From Trichaptum fuscoviolaceum (Eukaryota > Basidiomycota > Agaricomycetes > Hymenochaetales > Trichaptaceae): 64,000 nt of DNA. Position 1 is the first letter of the stretch. Each line of letters begins with the position of its first letter. The stretch spans positions 1,672,031-1,736,030 of the forward strand of contig CAJSYZ010000009.1 of assembly GCA_910574455.1 (NCBI GenBank), written 5' to 3'. Of the stretch, positions 36,201 to 49,200 are shown in pieces. The position numbers and the translations under genes were made by a program. Under the pieces are notes generated by a model. The model had not been told where the DNA came from and did no database searches. It worked only from the letters and a program-made list of their open reading frames with translations.

Positions 36201-37578
36201 ACCATGGCAAACTCCGGACAATAAGCTCATCAGCTCACTGTGGGGGAAAGTGTTTGATTCTGTGGAATTCAGTTACGAAACTCAGTTCGCCGATATCTGT
36301 TCTCTAGTTGAGTCAATCTAACTTATCTCCAAGTCACCTTTACCAAATTGAGATGCGATCCTTGTATTTCAGGTGGCCCAGAGATGCTCTGATAGCTGGC
36401 GCAAGAAACTTTTTGAGAAAGCTGAGCAATCAGTTGCAAGTTTTATCAGCGGCGAACAATCAAAATCAATGCGAAACGAAGCAATTGTGAAGACGTTGCA
36501 GTCGCTAGTTGACAAGAAGAAAGCCGAACCGTTTCTATGGGAAAGCTGGTATAGTATGGAGAGGGTAAGTAAAAGAGTATTTATTGTCGCATTTTGTGTC
36601 CATGCATTGACCCTAATTGTACAGAAGCAAGGACTGTTCTGCTCTGACCTTGTGGTCTCAGTGTTGTCCGTACACATTGTCTTGGCCATGGGTCGGCATA
36701 AAATACTGGACAGAAACACCATAGGAAAGCCTATCGGTGCCCTCGCCCTTGCGGCAACAGCGGTATCTACTTTTTTCAGCACTTATATTGTCCTTATTCG
36801 CTGATCTTCCCATGGATAGGTCAAGGTTGCCATTGATAAACAGGTGGCTCGGTTGCAAAATATCAAAGAAGAACTTGGCGGCGCTGAGTGGTATTTCACT
36901 AGCGCTCTGTGGCAACCTCATACGGACGACTATGTTAACTTGTTGTCAAATCCCTCTTTCTTCACTGAATCAAACTGGGAAAAGGTTCGATCCCGCCTCC
37001 TAGCTTACGATGCCAGTACAGATATCGATACGAGAAAGAACACCGAACTTGTTGGATCGGGTATCACTGGCAGGGACTTCTCCTTGTATTTTGACGTTAT
37101 AGATGCAGATTCGACCTGCGAAAAAGCGTATGACGAAGACGCTGATAATTGGGAAGACGGAACCGACGGAACCGACGATAAGGGCGAAGAGCGTGAGGTG
37201 GCTGAGTATAGAGGCGAGGTGGAAGGTGATGCAGAGGACGAGCATGCTAATGCTGAGGGTGACGACAACCTGAGTGAGAGCGGGGACGAGGGAGTTGACA
37301 AGATTGAGTGCAAGGGCGATGATGACGGCGAGGGCGATGACGACGGCGAGGGCGATGACGACGGCGAGGGCGATGACGACGGCGAGGGCGAGGACGACGG
37401 CGAGGACGACGGCGAGGGCGAGGGCGATGACGAGGGCGAGGACGACGGCGAGGGCGACGGCGAGGACGAGGGCGAGGGCGAGGGCAAGGACAAGGACAAG
37501 GATTTAGGTGGAGATGGTGATCATGAGGAGGACGACGCTTCAAAATGGGATTCGGCTACGGACTGCGTAGACTTCTAA
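33209..37578 (+). CDS. Transposase-linked nuclear-type protein with micro-exons and acidic tail
   Basis: The first exon (33209 to about 33686) codes for a highly charged coiled coil (EKEEKEKRKVRQAERRDE) ending with KRGRRKPKGEAS. Between about 33720 and 35860 follow roughly a dozen small exons of 8-75 nt with good GT...AG ends. Many carry a KRK-type basic motif (SKKRKLLRD, NGKRKSPPD, SKKRKPSD, SNRKRQSLV, ANKRTAIS). From 36031 comes a conserved-looking region (WTHILLPSLFRAVGKSVTPW, then LWGKVFDSVEFSYETQF, SWRKKLFEKAEQSVASFIS, GRHKILDRN and IGALALAATAV). It may be related to the DUF6532-like proteins common in agarics, but this is uncertain. The last exon ends in a long acidic DDGEG repeat. Basic motifs plus an acidic tail suggest a chromatin or DNA-associated partner of the transposase. 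It is divergent from the transposase and probably co-regulated. Confidence 0.6.
34708..35842 (+). repeat. Array of micro-exons with related KRK motifs
   Basis: Visible exons, each preceded by AG and followed by GT: about 34708-34750, 34859-34933, 35024-35031, 35101-35142, 35197-35229, 35339-35406, 35476-35541, 35591-35659 and 35721-35780. Several share the plan Lys/Arg cluster, then Ser/Thr-Asp, then Gln. This suggests repeated exon duplication. All are within the gene at 33209-37578. Confidence 0.6.
37315..37497 (+). repeat. Acidic DDGEG coding minisatellite
   Basis: Imperfect tandem units built from GACGACGGCGAGGGC, in frame, coding for the acidic tail of the gene above. Confidence 0.9.
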
Positions 37579-38174
37579 GGGCAAATCAATCACTAGTGAG
37601 CCTCTTCTTTTCGTTTCTGTCCGTGCGCTCAACATTATATTACCATCGACTCGCAGAGCAGTCTTCAATTCTGCATGTTCTTTGGCGTAGCAGTAGAAAC
37701 AAAGGCACGGCAGCGAAATGTGGCCTGCCACTGCCCGTCACGGAAGAGGTTCAGGATAATGTCGTGGCGGATCCCATGATAGCGACTGCTATGCTTAGTC
37801 TTGCGTAAATGACTGATGTACTTGAACGCTGAGGCACTGATAGCTACATAATGTTGTCTTATATATTTCTGATGCAATGAAATACTTGGAACGTTCTTAT
37901 GCACTTAGACTCTTGAGCACTGCAATTTGTCTTACAACACTTGTCTACTGCTGTAATTAAAGGATGATACACTGGAGCACTGGGGTGCAGAATGCCTGAA
38001 ACACTTAGAGCACTGATTCAGCCATCTTTCCTTATTTAAGCCAGCCCGCACTTATTTCAGCCAACTTGTCCTGAATAATGGGAGGACATGCATGAATAAG
38101 TAAAGCTTGCCTTATTTAAGACTTCAGTCTCTCAGGACGTTTAAGTAACACTTAAGTCACTTTCAGCAGAAAGT
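37579..38174. other. Right terminal region of the giant element
   Basis: No gene. It is AT-richer and contains repeated short words (GAGCACTG, CACTGATT, CCTTATTTAAG, CAGGAC) shared, partly inverted, with the left end at 2410-2760. It ends at the terminal repeat. Confidence 0.55.
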
Positions 38175-38187
38175 AGTTTCCCTGATG
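38175..38187 (-). repeat. Right terminal inverted repeat of the giant element
   Basis: Reverse complement of the left repeat, followed by TC at 38188-38189. The host F-box frame resumes at 38190. Confidence 0.85.
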
Positions 38188-38189
38188 TC

Positions 38190-38356
38190 AAAGATCGTTT
38201 GGTCTGCAATGTTGCAATAGTCTGCGCACTAGTTCGCTCTAATTCCAAGTATTCAAATAGTGGTGGATTGTTGATGACGACAGATAGGTCCTGTGACGTA
38301 TTAAAAGTTGCTTGAGAAAATATCTGGTCAAGCAGTTCCGTTGGTAGTCTATTCAT
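38190..38356 (-). pseudogene. F-box gene, 5' part (split by the 35.8-kb element)
   Basis: The start codon is at 38354-38356 on the minus strand. The product begins with MNRLPTELLDQIFSQA, a clear first helix of an F-box, the segment that binds Skp1 in SCF ubiquitin ligases. After about 55 residues, at ...KRSLT, the frame enters the right end of the mobile element and would stop shortly afterwards inside it. The continuation lies at 2396-1154. It was transcribed divergently from UTP10, with only about 270 bp between the two start codons, so the two genes probably shared a promoter region. Whether a truncated protein is still made cannot be told from sequence. Confidence 0.88.
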
Positions 38357-38627
38357 GATGTGACGCTTTGAGTGAGAATGCTTTTCGTGTCGTGAATAGG
38401 TTTACTTAGCTAGTCGTAGTCGAGGTAAGAAAGTGAAGTATCGGAACTGCAAGATTTTACTTTAGCAGACCGTGGGAATTATATCTAAATTGTCCGAGTC
38501 TGCAAAAAGTTCTGCACTCGCTTCAAGTTTTGCACGAATCCTGCATCTGCATTGAGTGCATTCTTAAGCGCCAGCCTGGCGTTGCCTTACAATCGGAAAG
38601 CAATCCAGCGAGGGTTGTAGAGACAGT
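38357..38627. promoter_or_regulatory. Shared promoter of the F-box gene and UTP10
   Basis: A 271-bp divergent gap between the two start codons. No specific motif is assigned. Confidence 0.4.
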
Positions 38628-41600
38628 ATGCCCACTAGCCTTGCATCACAGCTTGCAAAATCTGCTTCACTCAATGCGCCATTATTATCGGAAACCGCCC
38701 GCAAGAAACATTTCGCTTCCTCCTCATATCTCTTCTCGGCGAATGCGAAGGGCCAAATCGATGACCTGGACTCAATATTCGCACTTGCGATCAACTCATT
38801 AGCCCAGTTGAAGCAAATCTATGCCTCTATTGCGATATTCGACGAGCAGTCGACCGTATACCAGTCTCTGTTCTCGCAGAAGGCTCGGGAGACGGATAGG
38901 ACGCTGCTGGGCCGAGAGGAAGCGGAGGAGGTCAATGCGGCTATAGCGTCGTTCATGAGGGCATTAGGTCCATGTCTGTTAGAAGTCACTGCAGGACGGG
39001 TAATTGAATGGCTGGTCCGAAGATTTCGCATACAAGAGTTCAACGTCAAGGACATCCTTGCACTCTTCCTACCTTACCACGAATCCCCCCACTTTGCAAA
39101 AATGGTTACAATCCTTTCAATCGACGAGAATGCACCTTGGGCGTTCCTCGCGTCGTACAAATCCGCGGGAAAACCTGTATCTCGGACAGTTCTTGCTGTT
39201 GAGATGCTGAAGAGTCAAGACCTGGCGCGATTTGTTGCCAATCTTTTGCCGGAGGCTTTCGGACAGCAGGGGGGGATCAATGTCCACCGTACGCTGCTTT
39301 GCTTCAATACATCCTTATTGCTAGAGTTCGTGGCACGCGCGAACGGAAAGGATTTGGATGCTGGTACCTTGGCGTATCTTCTTCCGGCCTTACTTCAACC
39401 GCTGAGAGTCGAGGAACAGGATAGAAGGGTGTCTGCTGCTAACAGAAAGGATGGAATCGTGAGTAGGATGCCTTCTTCAGTTGGATATTCTTGTCTAACA
39501 CTTATATTAGCTAGGAAGTTACGTACTACTTGCTGCTTTATCGCAAAAATGTGCATTCTCGACCACCGCTTTGAAGAGTCTAGTCTATGCAATGATACAC
39601 AGTGCCTCAGCCATGGCAGTTGTGGATGCCTCGCAGCTAACCACTGCTCTCATTTCGGTGCTAAAGCCTCAAGAGCCTTTGGACAGCTTTCCACAAGGAG
39701 TAGTGGATGAATTGATTGCATTGCCGTAAGTTATCTTAACATATTCACTTGCTATCAACTTTCTGAAGACTGTGCAGTGATTTTATCCGAGCACTTTCTT
39801 CGTCACTGAAATATGCGGGCGTCGGAAAGCTGCTACTTCCACTGCTGTCGCATCTGGTTGCCAGCGAGAATAGAGCCGCAGTAGAATTGCTAGACTTTCT
39901 GGTAACCAATTCCCGAGTGCCGGGGAACATCGTGAAAGAAATAGCTTCAAAACTTATTCAGAACGACTCCAGGAAGTTGCTGTCGTCCCTGCACCAGCGT
40001 CACCCGGAGCGCTTGCGCAAAGCAATCGAAGAGCTGGCAGAAGCACACGGAGACAGGGCCGCCTTGGATCAACTGCTTATGGACATTTCAATGGTGAGAC
40101 GTTTTTGCCACCTTGGACTTCTCGCTAAAGTAAAACTACTTTAGCCGGAAGGCCCTACGGGCGTACCGCGAGACGCTATTCTTGCCTCCACTGACGGGGA
40201 GCCATCAATTAGAACAAGTGCAGTCCGACAGATTGCTAAGCTTCTTTCCGGGGACATCAGCAGTCTAACCGAGGAGGAGATTGTGAGTCGTGCAGTATTT
40301 GTCTACCGTCCATTATCTTATTATCATTTACAGTTATCCCTTAAAAACGCTCTTCTTGCAAGATTATATGATTCCAGCTCTGTTGTTCTTGAGGCGTTGT
40401 ACATGGAATTAGCAACAATCGTTCCTCTCGTCTCGGACGCGAATACCCTTAAGGCGCTTGCTGAGTCACTACTTACTCAGACAACTTCGCGACCAGTGTT
40501 GCGTGTGCACCTCTCTTTCCTTTGCAATGGCTTTTACGAAGCAAAGCCGGAACTAGGTCTCCAAGTGCTACTTCAGATCATTCTCCCTCACGCATTGTTT
40601 ACCAAATCAAAACAAAAATCGGCAATGAGCGTTTGGGAAGTCGTGACCTCATCAAAACTAAGTTCGCACAAGCTACTCAAAGGTCTAAAAGAAGCTGTAA
40701 AGGAGGTAGTCGGTGGCTTTAAGGATGGCGAGAAAGCGAGTATCAGTGCCGAAGAAATGGCGAAGACAAATGCAGCAGTTGCTAAGGCACTTTCTGGTAC
40801 TTTCCCCTTTCCATTTCTTAAGTTGACATTCGTCTTATGAGATTGTAGAGAATTTCCGGGCCTCAAACGACTATCCGGACCTCCTTGACTGGTTGCTGAC
40901 AAACATGGAGTCTAGTGTCGATCCACGCACTCGCTTGCTTGTTTTTCTCATCACGAAGGAGCTCCTAAGGAGTTTGTCGGGCGAGCACCAAGTAGATGCT
41001 GCTTTTAGTGTTCTTCACGCAATTGAAATATCCGAACTTGGGAACGTGGGCAAAATCGATGATGCAGACACTCTGAATGAAGGAGCATTCGAAGACGCGC
41101 TGTCCGAGGCTATCATCTTGAAGCCAAGCAGTCGATCGACATTGACGAAGGCGCAGCTGTCTATATGTCTCTTACTTCCATCCATCCCTCGACCTGTAAA
41201 TGTTGAAATTGATTGGTTCTTACACGATGAGGCGAGTAAAAGTTATATTGCCTGTACAACCTCAGGCTTTGCTGACCCTGTGCAGGTCGATGCTTCAAAG
41301 GACAGAGGTGCACGCTATTTGTATTTGTTGCGCGCAGTGTATTCCTCCGTTAACTCTGTGCTTTCGAGCAACGCACTTGCATCGTATATCAACCACCATC
41401 TATTTCGGCAACTGGGTGTGGACTCTTTACTTTTCCTGGCCGGACTTTGGTTGCATGCTTCGGAGGCTATCAAATATGTCGCACTTCGTCATACTTCTGC
41501 TTTCCTTCGTGCCCATTCGTCCGAGGCGCCGGTTGATTTCCAGACCATACTCCCCTGCATTACTTTGTGCGCTACAGTCATCCGACAGGCGAGTTCGTGA

Positions 41601-44600
41601 TGCATCATTAGAGTGCATCGCAATTCTATCGCAAGCGTCAGTGGCTGCGAAGCCATCAGCTGTTTATGCTTATGAACAGGTGTATGGACCTTCATCTGCG
41701 TCTCTGCAGTACCTCGATTGGTTGGATGAATGCAACTATATCAAATCCCTGGCAGAGCGCAAGGAGCACTTCTCAAGTGACGGCAACTACATTATCGCAT
41801 TCCATCAGGAGCGGCTGTCTGCATCAAAAGCTGAAGGAAAGAGGGATGTCAAGTAAGTCCTACTTCCTACTTCTGCCCACTGAGTGTTGTATTAACCTTT
41901 TATCCAGACAAAGACAAAGGATTCTGTGTTATCTTCTTTCGCATGTTCCTTCCTGTCATGTCATAGCATTGTCATCCTCATTGCTAAGGTCGCTTTGCCA
42001 TGTCTCTGATGCTATCAAGTTGCAGATGTTATTGCCACTCATCAAGACTCGACTGGAATCCCAATGGCCAATTGAATCAAGCCCTAAGGAAGAAGAACAA
42101 ATGGTATTGACCCTAGAGTCTTTCGATAGATCTTCTACGAAGGACATGAACGCGGACGAAAGTAAGGCATGGTCTATCCTTTTACTTGCCCTACAAAAGT
42201 ACCATGCTATTGGTAAGTGAATAAAGACATGGTTTTTCGTATTATCTAAAAAAATATGACAGGGAAACGTACCCCCGGATGGAATTGTCTGCTGAAGAGT
42301 CTTTCGGATGGCACATTCGCTTCACTTTCTTATAAGCGTCAACTGGAGCTTTCTCTCCTTCTCATTAAAATGGGGACAAGTGCAAGTGATGTCGTAAGTA
42401 TCTCGACTCGTTAACTAGTCTTGGGATTAAAAACAATTATGGCTAATTATCACCTAGATGGGCATAAAATCCCTTCTCGTCAAACTTCTCAAAGAGGCGT
42501 CGTTGGTTTCCGTAGTGTTAAAAAGTTTGCAACCAACGTCGGCTGGAGCTGGGGAACGCACCGCTAAACGTCAAAAGGCAGATGTGTACGTGTTAAATCT
42601 TCGTGCTACACTTTGTCATGGTATCGGCTTACTTTTTTCCGTATGTTACCAGACCTGTAGCAGGACAAGAAGAATCTCTTCCCATGTTAACTTTGCTTGC
42701 GGAAGTTTTGTCTGCTTCGGATTTGCCTGGGTCCCTCGATCTCATCTCAGTCCTGCTCGATACTCTTGCTCGTACCATTGGTTCTGTCGTTGCACCACAG
42801 TCAGACCTTATTTACGTTGAGCAGTTACTTATGACCTGTGTCGAGTCGGCAGCTTCGCAAGTGAAGGTGCGCCGCCAATGCTCATGTACTTTGATTCCAT
42901 GCGTTGAGCTATCTTTGTGTAGGAAATGCCGAATCTCGCTCCAAACGCTATAAGGTTGGATGTACTCGTAGATCTTATGCGAGGTGATTTCCCTAACGAT
43001 ATTCTTTTTTCTATTACTCTAACACCCATCCACCATAGCTTCCGAAAATCCACAAACATTCCACCAAGCACTACTGCTTATGGCTTCGCTGGCTAGGCTT
43101 GCCCCTGAATCTGTCTTGCGGAACGTTATGCCCATCTTCACGTTCATGGGCTCCAATGTTTTCCATCGCGACGACTCTTACAGTTTCAAGGTCATACAGA
43201 AGGTGAGGTTCACAGACACTCGTCATTTCATATACCCACTTACTTGTCTTCTTAGACGACGGAGAGTATCGTGCCTGTCGTAACGGCTTCGTTGAAAGAA
43301 AAATTCAGCAGTCGCTTGGACTTATTCATAGGTTGGTCGGATAACTACTATAGCCTTAGGTCAACTGTCAATAACAGTGCTTTTAAAGGGGCAAGGGAGT
43401 TTCTCCGGACTTTCACAGACGCAGCGAACCATATACCTCGACATCGTCGAACGAGGTGCATTCAAACAGCAGTTTTGTTATGACCTTCGCTTATTGACAA
43501 TGCCTTAGCTTTTTCACTCACCTTGTCAACGTGTTAAATCCTCAGGACTTCTTACCTCCCGTAATCATGCTCCTTGCTGATAAACTTTCCACTCGGATCT
43601 CAAGACAAGACATACTCGAGGCTCAGTCAACACTCAGCCTTCCTTTGAGTATATTACATCACTATGTGGTTGCTACTCAAATCACTGTCAGTGCGATTTG
43701 TTGGGTTGCTTGACGATGCTCTAAATGAACGTTTTTAGAGTATAAGGGATGTGCTGATGGAAGCTAAAGGTCTTCTCAATGCAAAGCAAAACCCAGCATG
43801 CGAGGAAAAGACGTTCTTAGAAATAACTCCGTATGCTCCGTTTAATCATCGAGTATATCCGAGACATGCTTATCGACGTTTCTCTAGTGACGAAGACCAA
43901 CCCAGTTCTGCTCCGATGCTTCGCAAAAGACAATGCCAAACACTTATTGTTCTAGTTGGTTGTTGCTTTAAGCAAATGTTCCCATCTCCAGCCATACAGG
44001 ACTTGGACAGCGTCGTGTCTACTATCATCTCGACCTTACTTGAACTCGCGCTATTGGATGAGAACGAACAGACAAATGAGGATCTGAAAGAGATCGGAAG
44101 CATTTCTCGATGGTCACTTCTTCAGACATTAAGAGTTATATCGGTCTCCTCTTTCGTCAAGACGATTAGTTCAATGCTCTCTAGCACTAATAAAAAGGCA
44201 CGTAATGTAGAGATAGGATGTGTTCTCAGTTTCTTACCCTTTATTAGGTGCAGCAAGGCGCACTCGAGCTACTTGCTCAACGTGTGCCACTCATGAAGGC
44301 AGACGCAAGAGAGGAGGTTTCGCTGGCGATGGTAGATATTGTCGACACGATCAAAAATTGCGTATCATCTTGCGAAGATGATGCTTTCCTTAACGAATCT
44401 ATGAGGGCCCTGTCAAGCATTGTTGGATCTGCTGGACCGAAGGAAGAGAGCGCACTGTCGGCCGTGCTGCCTGTCGTTCTGGATATTGCAGCGAAACGCC
44501 CTGAAGTATCCGACGCAATGGTTACTGTACCAGCTTTAATGTAAGATATCTTTCCATTACTGTGCGTTTACATTATCTAATTGGCGAAAAGAGCGAAATT

Positions 44601-46156
44601 AGGTCCTCGCGTTATTCCTCATCTCCGACTTGTCATCACTACTTGCGGTTTGATCCTGAGGGGTGACGTGAAATTTCATCAAGGTATGATCTTTTTCTTT
44701 TCTCTTGAAGTCATGCCAAAATCTCTTATGTATTTGCCAAGAATCTGTGTCTGGATCCTTACGAGCTTTAACGGCGTCACTGAAGACTGTCTCTGGCTTT
44801 TGGGGTCAGCAGGAGTTTAAAAATCATCATCGAATTATACTTGGAACTGGATAGCTCAGCTACTTTCGCGCCGCAATTCGAAAAGCTTGTGAAGTTGGTC
44901 GCAAAAACCATTCCAAGTAAAATACTTATGACTGCTTTGTTCCGATCCTGGCCTGCTGTAGATCTCCTTTCAAGACCAGTAGGTGGTTATTATGCAAGGT
45001 GTTTAATGTCACAAAGCTAACGTGGCCTCTTAGGATGGGCGGACCAAATTCGCCAGATTCTTCGATTTGCTTAAACGTTGTCTGCACTTCGCGAAACGCA
45101 GCGATGTTTTGGAAAGCTTAAGGTCGCTGTTCACGAACTTTTTAGACTCATTTGGTGTTCGAAACGAGGCTCCAACAGATATCGTCAAGGTACGACACTA
45201 TATTTGATGTCTAAGTTTAATACTGACGATAGAACAGTTGGAGGATGAGATTATAGCCGCTTATGTTGAACTCGTGGTTAAGCTCAATGAAACAGCCTTT
45301 CAGCCTCTCTTTAGAAGATTCTGCGACTGGGCATTCGGTGACGAAACTTGTGAGAGACGAACCAGTGCGCACAGTATGTAAATACTCATGACTTTTTGTA
45401 GCGATCTCAAGGAAAATTACGTTTTGCCGAACATACTCCGCTCTTCTTGATCTTTTCAAGGTAGCTGTAACGGGATACTGAAGTGTGACGATTGTGCTTA
45501 ATTTCGAGCTTTAGGAACTTATGACACCATACATGCATTTGTTGTTGAGCAACTTCGTCGATCTCTTGGAAGAATTCCAGAAGGGGGCGGAATCCGACAC
45601 AGAACTATGGGTCGCGTCGGTTGAGATGTTATCTAAGAATTTCTCGTCTGATGATGGGAGTGAGTGATCGATCATGCGCCGAATATGAATATTTCAACTA
45701 ATACCTTCTGCAGCTTTCTGGAGGGATCAAAGACTTCGCAGCGTCACGGAGCCTATTGTTCAGCAAATTCCTATCTGTGTCGACCTAAAGCCGGCGAACG
45801 GGAAGGCACTTCTATCCGAATGTCTAACATCGCTCGTCGAGTCCATCGATGACGACGCCCTGTTGCAGTCGGTTAATCGTTCCATCCTCATGCATACAAG
45901 GTCCGAGGATGCGAGAGTCCGTCTCTTTGCACTCTCGTGTGCTGTTGCGGTTTGGCAAACGCATGGAAGGAAATTTAGCAGTAAGTCTGCGATCAACATT
46001 TGTTCACACAAAGTTTACATTGCTCTAGATTTTGGTCCTGAGACTGCAACCTTCGTTATGGAATGTGCAGAAGATGAAAATGACGATGTGGTTAGAGAAT
46101 GTCACAAGCTGAAGGATGCGGTAGAAGGTGAAGTAGGCAAGATAGAGGGCCTATAA
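38628..46156 (+). CDS. UTP10: U3 snoRNP-associated protein UTP10 (HEAT-repeat)
   Basis: A many-exon gene for a protein of roughly 2000 residues. The N-terminus [20 protein letters not shown] and the block [20 protein letters not shown] with [16 protein letters not shown] are characteristic of UTP10/HEATR1. The rest is a long succession of HEAT-like helices (for example [20 protein letters not shown] and [16 protein letters not shown]), and the end ([14 protein letters not shown]) corresponds to the BP28-type C-terminal domain. UTP10 belongs to the t-UTP part of the small-subunit processome in the nucleolus and links rDNA transcription with early cleavage of pre-rRNA. Introns are 50-65 nt. The product ends at 46154-46156, only about 60 bp from the 3' end of the convergent kinase gene. 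Exon joins were not all checked, but no lesion was noticed. Being essential, it confirms that the right flank is ordinary core genome. Confidence 0.9.
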
Positions 46157-46215
46157 AAACAAGCAGGAAAGCAACAATAACATGATATGATAATTAGCCC
46201 AGGGTATCTAATATG

Positions 46216-49200
46216 TTAAGATAAGATGGTTCCCCCAGAATCAACACTTTGTCTGCGATGAATGCGTTCTTCAATGTCCTTGCACTGCATCAAAAGGTTT
46301 ACTACTAGGGGACGCGCGCATGCGCTGTCAATGAATGGTGTCTAATTGATAGCTTCAGTTACCAGAACAGAGTCTGAACGAATCGTTACTCACCATTAGA
46401 AGGTCGTGAGCAGAAGGTCGGGAGGAAGAAGGTTTCGAACATAAGGATAGGAAGTCATGGAAAGATCGTGAATAAATTTCGGGCTGAGATAAATCAGGCC
46501 ATGTGTCGGGAATTTGCTGAGGATCGTCGATGCCAATGAAAGGAGGTTCGGTCTCGGCCATTTCCCAAACTGTTGCGCCTAGGGACCACACGTCCACCTT
46601 TCGCGCATCATATACACCATCCCTCATTTCTGGCGCCTATCCAACCAATTATCTAAACATCAACCTATTCACTCGCCATCAATGACATTGAAACGTACCT
46701 GCCAATACAGTACCCCTACCACATCGGTTGACACAGGAGCGGAGGGGTTGATTAGTAGAGCAGAGGAGAAATCAGCTAGTATAGAATTAGCGAACAACGC
46801 CATAATGAGACTTCTTGAGTAAATCGTACCAATCTTTAAGACGCCCTGACTGTTGACCAGCAAATTGTCAGAGCGAACATCTCGGTGGGCAATCCCAAGG
46901 TCTTCCAGGTGCGCCAGAGCGTCAAGTACCTATAATGTACAACATTGTCAGCGACTAATAAAACTGCGCTCTCTACGCTTGAACTGACATCTTTCGTGAA
47001 TCGTGCGACCATTGGCTCCAGCAGCATTAATCCCTCTTCTGCAAGGGCGAGCATATCCGCCAGACTCCGCTCCATAAGTTCCATCTCTATCCAAAGACAG
47101 TCCTCCGCAAGATCCACATATAGAGCCTCCATTGAAAGAATGTTTTCATGCCGAATGCGAGACATGATCGCGAGTTCTTTCTCAAGGTCCAATAACTTCG
47201 AGGAACCACCAGGAACAAGAGGGACATTCTTTATCGCAACAAGTTGTCTGACTTCACCAGCTTCGACTTGTGATTTCTTGGCGGAACTGGGACGAACTAC
47301 AACTTTGGCGACGAAAACAGACCCGGATTCTCCTTCAGCTATCTCTTGCATATCCGAGAAGAGCTTTCGGGGATCTACATCATGATTAATGTATTCTTCC
47401 AGTGGTGCGAGGATCTCAGAAACCCAACCCCTATATCGCTGCATAGGCGATGAGTTCGCTGATATCGGTGAAGGAGTCAGGTCTCCCACAAACGGAGTAA
47501 GGAGTTTCTGAGAGCTTCTCCGTACATCAAGAGCTGCAGTACCATTTATCTGTATCGAGGGTCGTCTGTCCTGTGAGTTTCTGCTGTCCTGTGAGTTTCT
47601 GTTCAGTATGCCTTGCTGTACACCTTGTTGCAAGCTGGGATTGCGTTGCAAATGGTTGAAAACAGCAACGGAGTCTCGCTTCACGTTTCCATGCATTTCA
47701 AAGTGGGGGGACGTGGGTGAGTCGGTCAACCAATCGACCACTGGAGTGCCGCCATCGTCGACCCCGTAGTAAAGCCCATCAGCATCGTCACTCGGGTTCG
47801 AATAGACACTTCTGCGCATGCTGATATGTTTCGCTTGCTCCTTAGCCCACTTCCGTGAACCAGCTTCAGAGTCGGTGGGTGAAAGGAAGCTCCCTTCTGA
47901 GTCCGTAGATCTCAGCTCGATACGGACTGCATTAGTGAGACGCGAGATAGTATCGTCCTCTTCGTCAGCGCCCTCAGTGGATGATTCAGAGCAGGAGGTA
48001 ATAGACAACGGGTTAGCTTGTGAAGAATAAGTCGACGAGACTGATGAGCTTGATTGAGACGAACGGGTAGAAGAGGGGCTTGGAAGACGGTTGTTTGATG
48101 TGGAGGCCGTTGGCAACTGACCTATTCCTAATGGACCATCTACACCTGTCATGGAGGCACGGACGGGGTCAACAGGTGAAGGTGGGGGGAGACGCGGTGA
48201 AGTCGGGCCTGAACTTGGCATGAATGAACCTTCAAGTGGGGATGGAGGGGGCATTGGAAAGTCTAAGGCACTCCCATCTAAGATGGACGACGAATCTACG
48301 CTACTCCCAGTCAAATCTGCACTGATATTGCTCATACTACTAGTGCTTGGAGTCTGACCATGTCGAGTAGGCATTGGTGCAGGTACTGCTGCTGCATTTG
48401 CCATGGCGGGCTTCGTCGCTCGAGCGATTGTCGCATCACGTACAGTTGTGACCGTCGCTTTACTCCATCGTGAGCTACCAGATATTGTCGCCTGCGAGTC
48501 ACGGCTACTTGGTTGGGAGATACTTGACGATCGATCTGGTTTGAATTTGAGGAACTCATAATTAAATTGCGGAAGAGGGGGAGGGGAGCTCGTGTTTGAA
48601 AGGTATGTAGATGATGGGCGTGTAGGGACAAGAAGGGCGGATGCATCGATATCAAAGCCATTGTCATCCTCCTCTTTTCCATTGCTGACAGGCGATTGGC
48701 ATTGTACAAGAGACATAACCTCATCAAAGAGAGGGGAAGTACCATCAATAGATTGGTCAGCTTCAGAGAGGACAGATCGGGCTGGCGAAGATAATAAAAG
48801 AGGAGGGATAGCGGATTTCTTCGGTGTTGTAGTAAGTTCGTTAGGAGATGTAGTCGAGCGACTGAAATGTGAGGCCGAAGATGTTGCTCTTGTTGACGGA
48901 GCAGCGACGTACTTCGAACCAAACGAGTCAAGGTTAGGTGAGGAGGAAGTCGTTGTTTCTGACGATTCTAAAACAGAGAACAGTGATTGTGACCAGCTGC
49001 TAAGGTCGTTATCCATATCCACATGTAGCGACAGCCTAGGAGCTTTCGGGGGTGGACGTGTGACTGGTGAGGGTGGCGGAGACGCTTCAGACAAACGAGA
49101 TATATCGTTCTCAGTCCGAGATGGTGTCGATAAGTGTAACCTGAACGGTGACGAACTAGGGGGCGTAGCGAGGCGGGGTTGTTCGCTTCCTAAGGGGTGC

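Noticed and set aside
37274..37507. Frames on both strands full of TTARAM, SPSPS or PRPRPR repeats
   Set aside because: Shadows of the acidic DDGEG minisatellite in the gene at 33209-37578.
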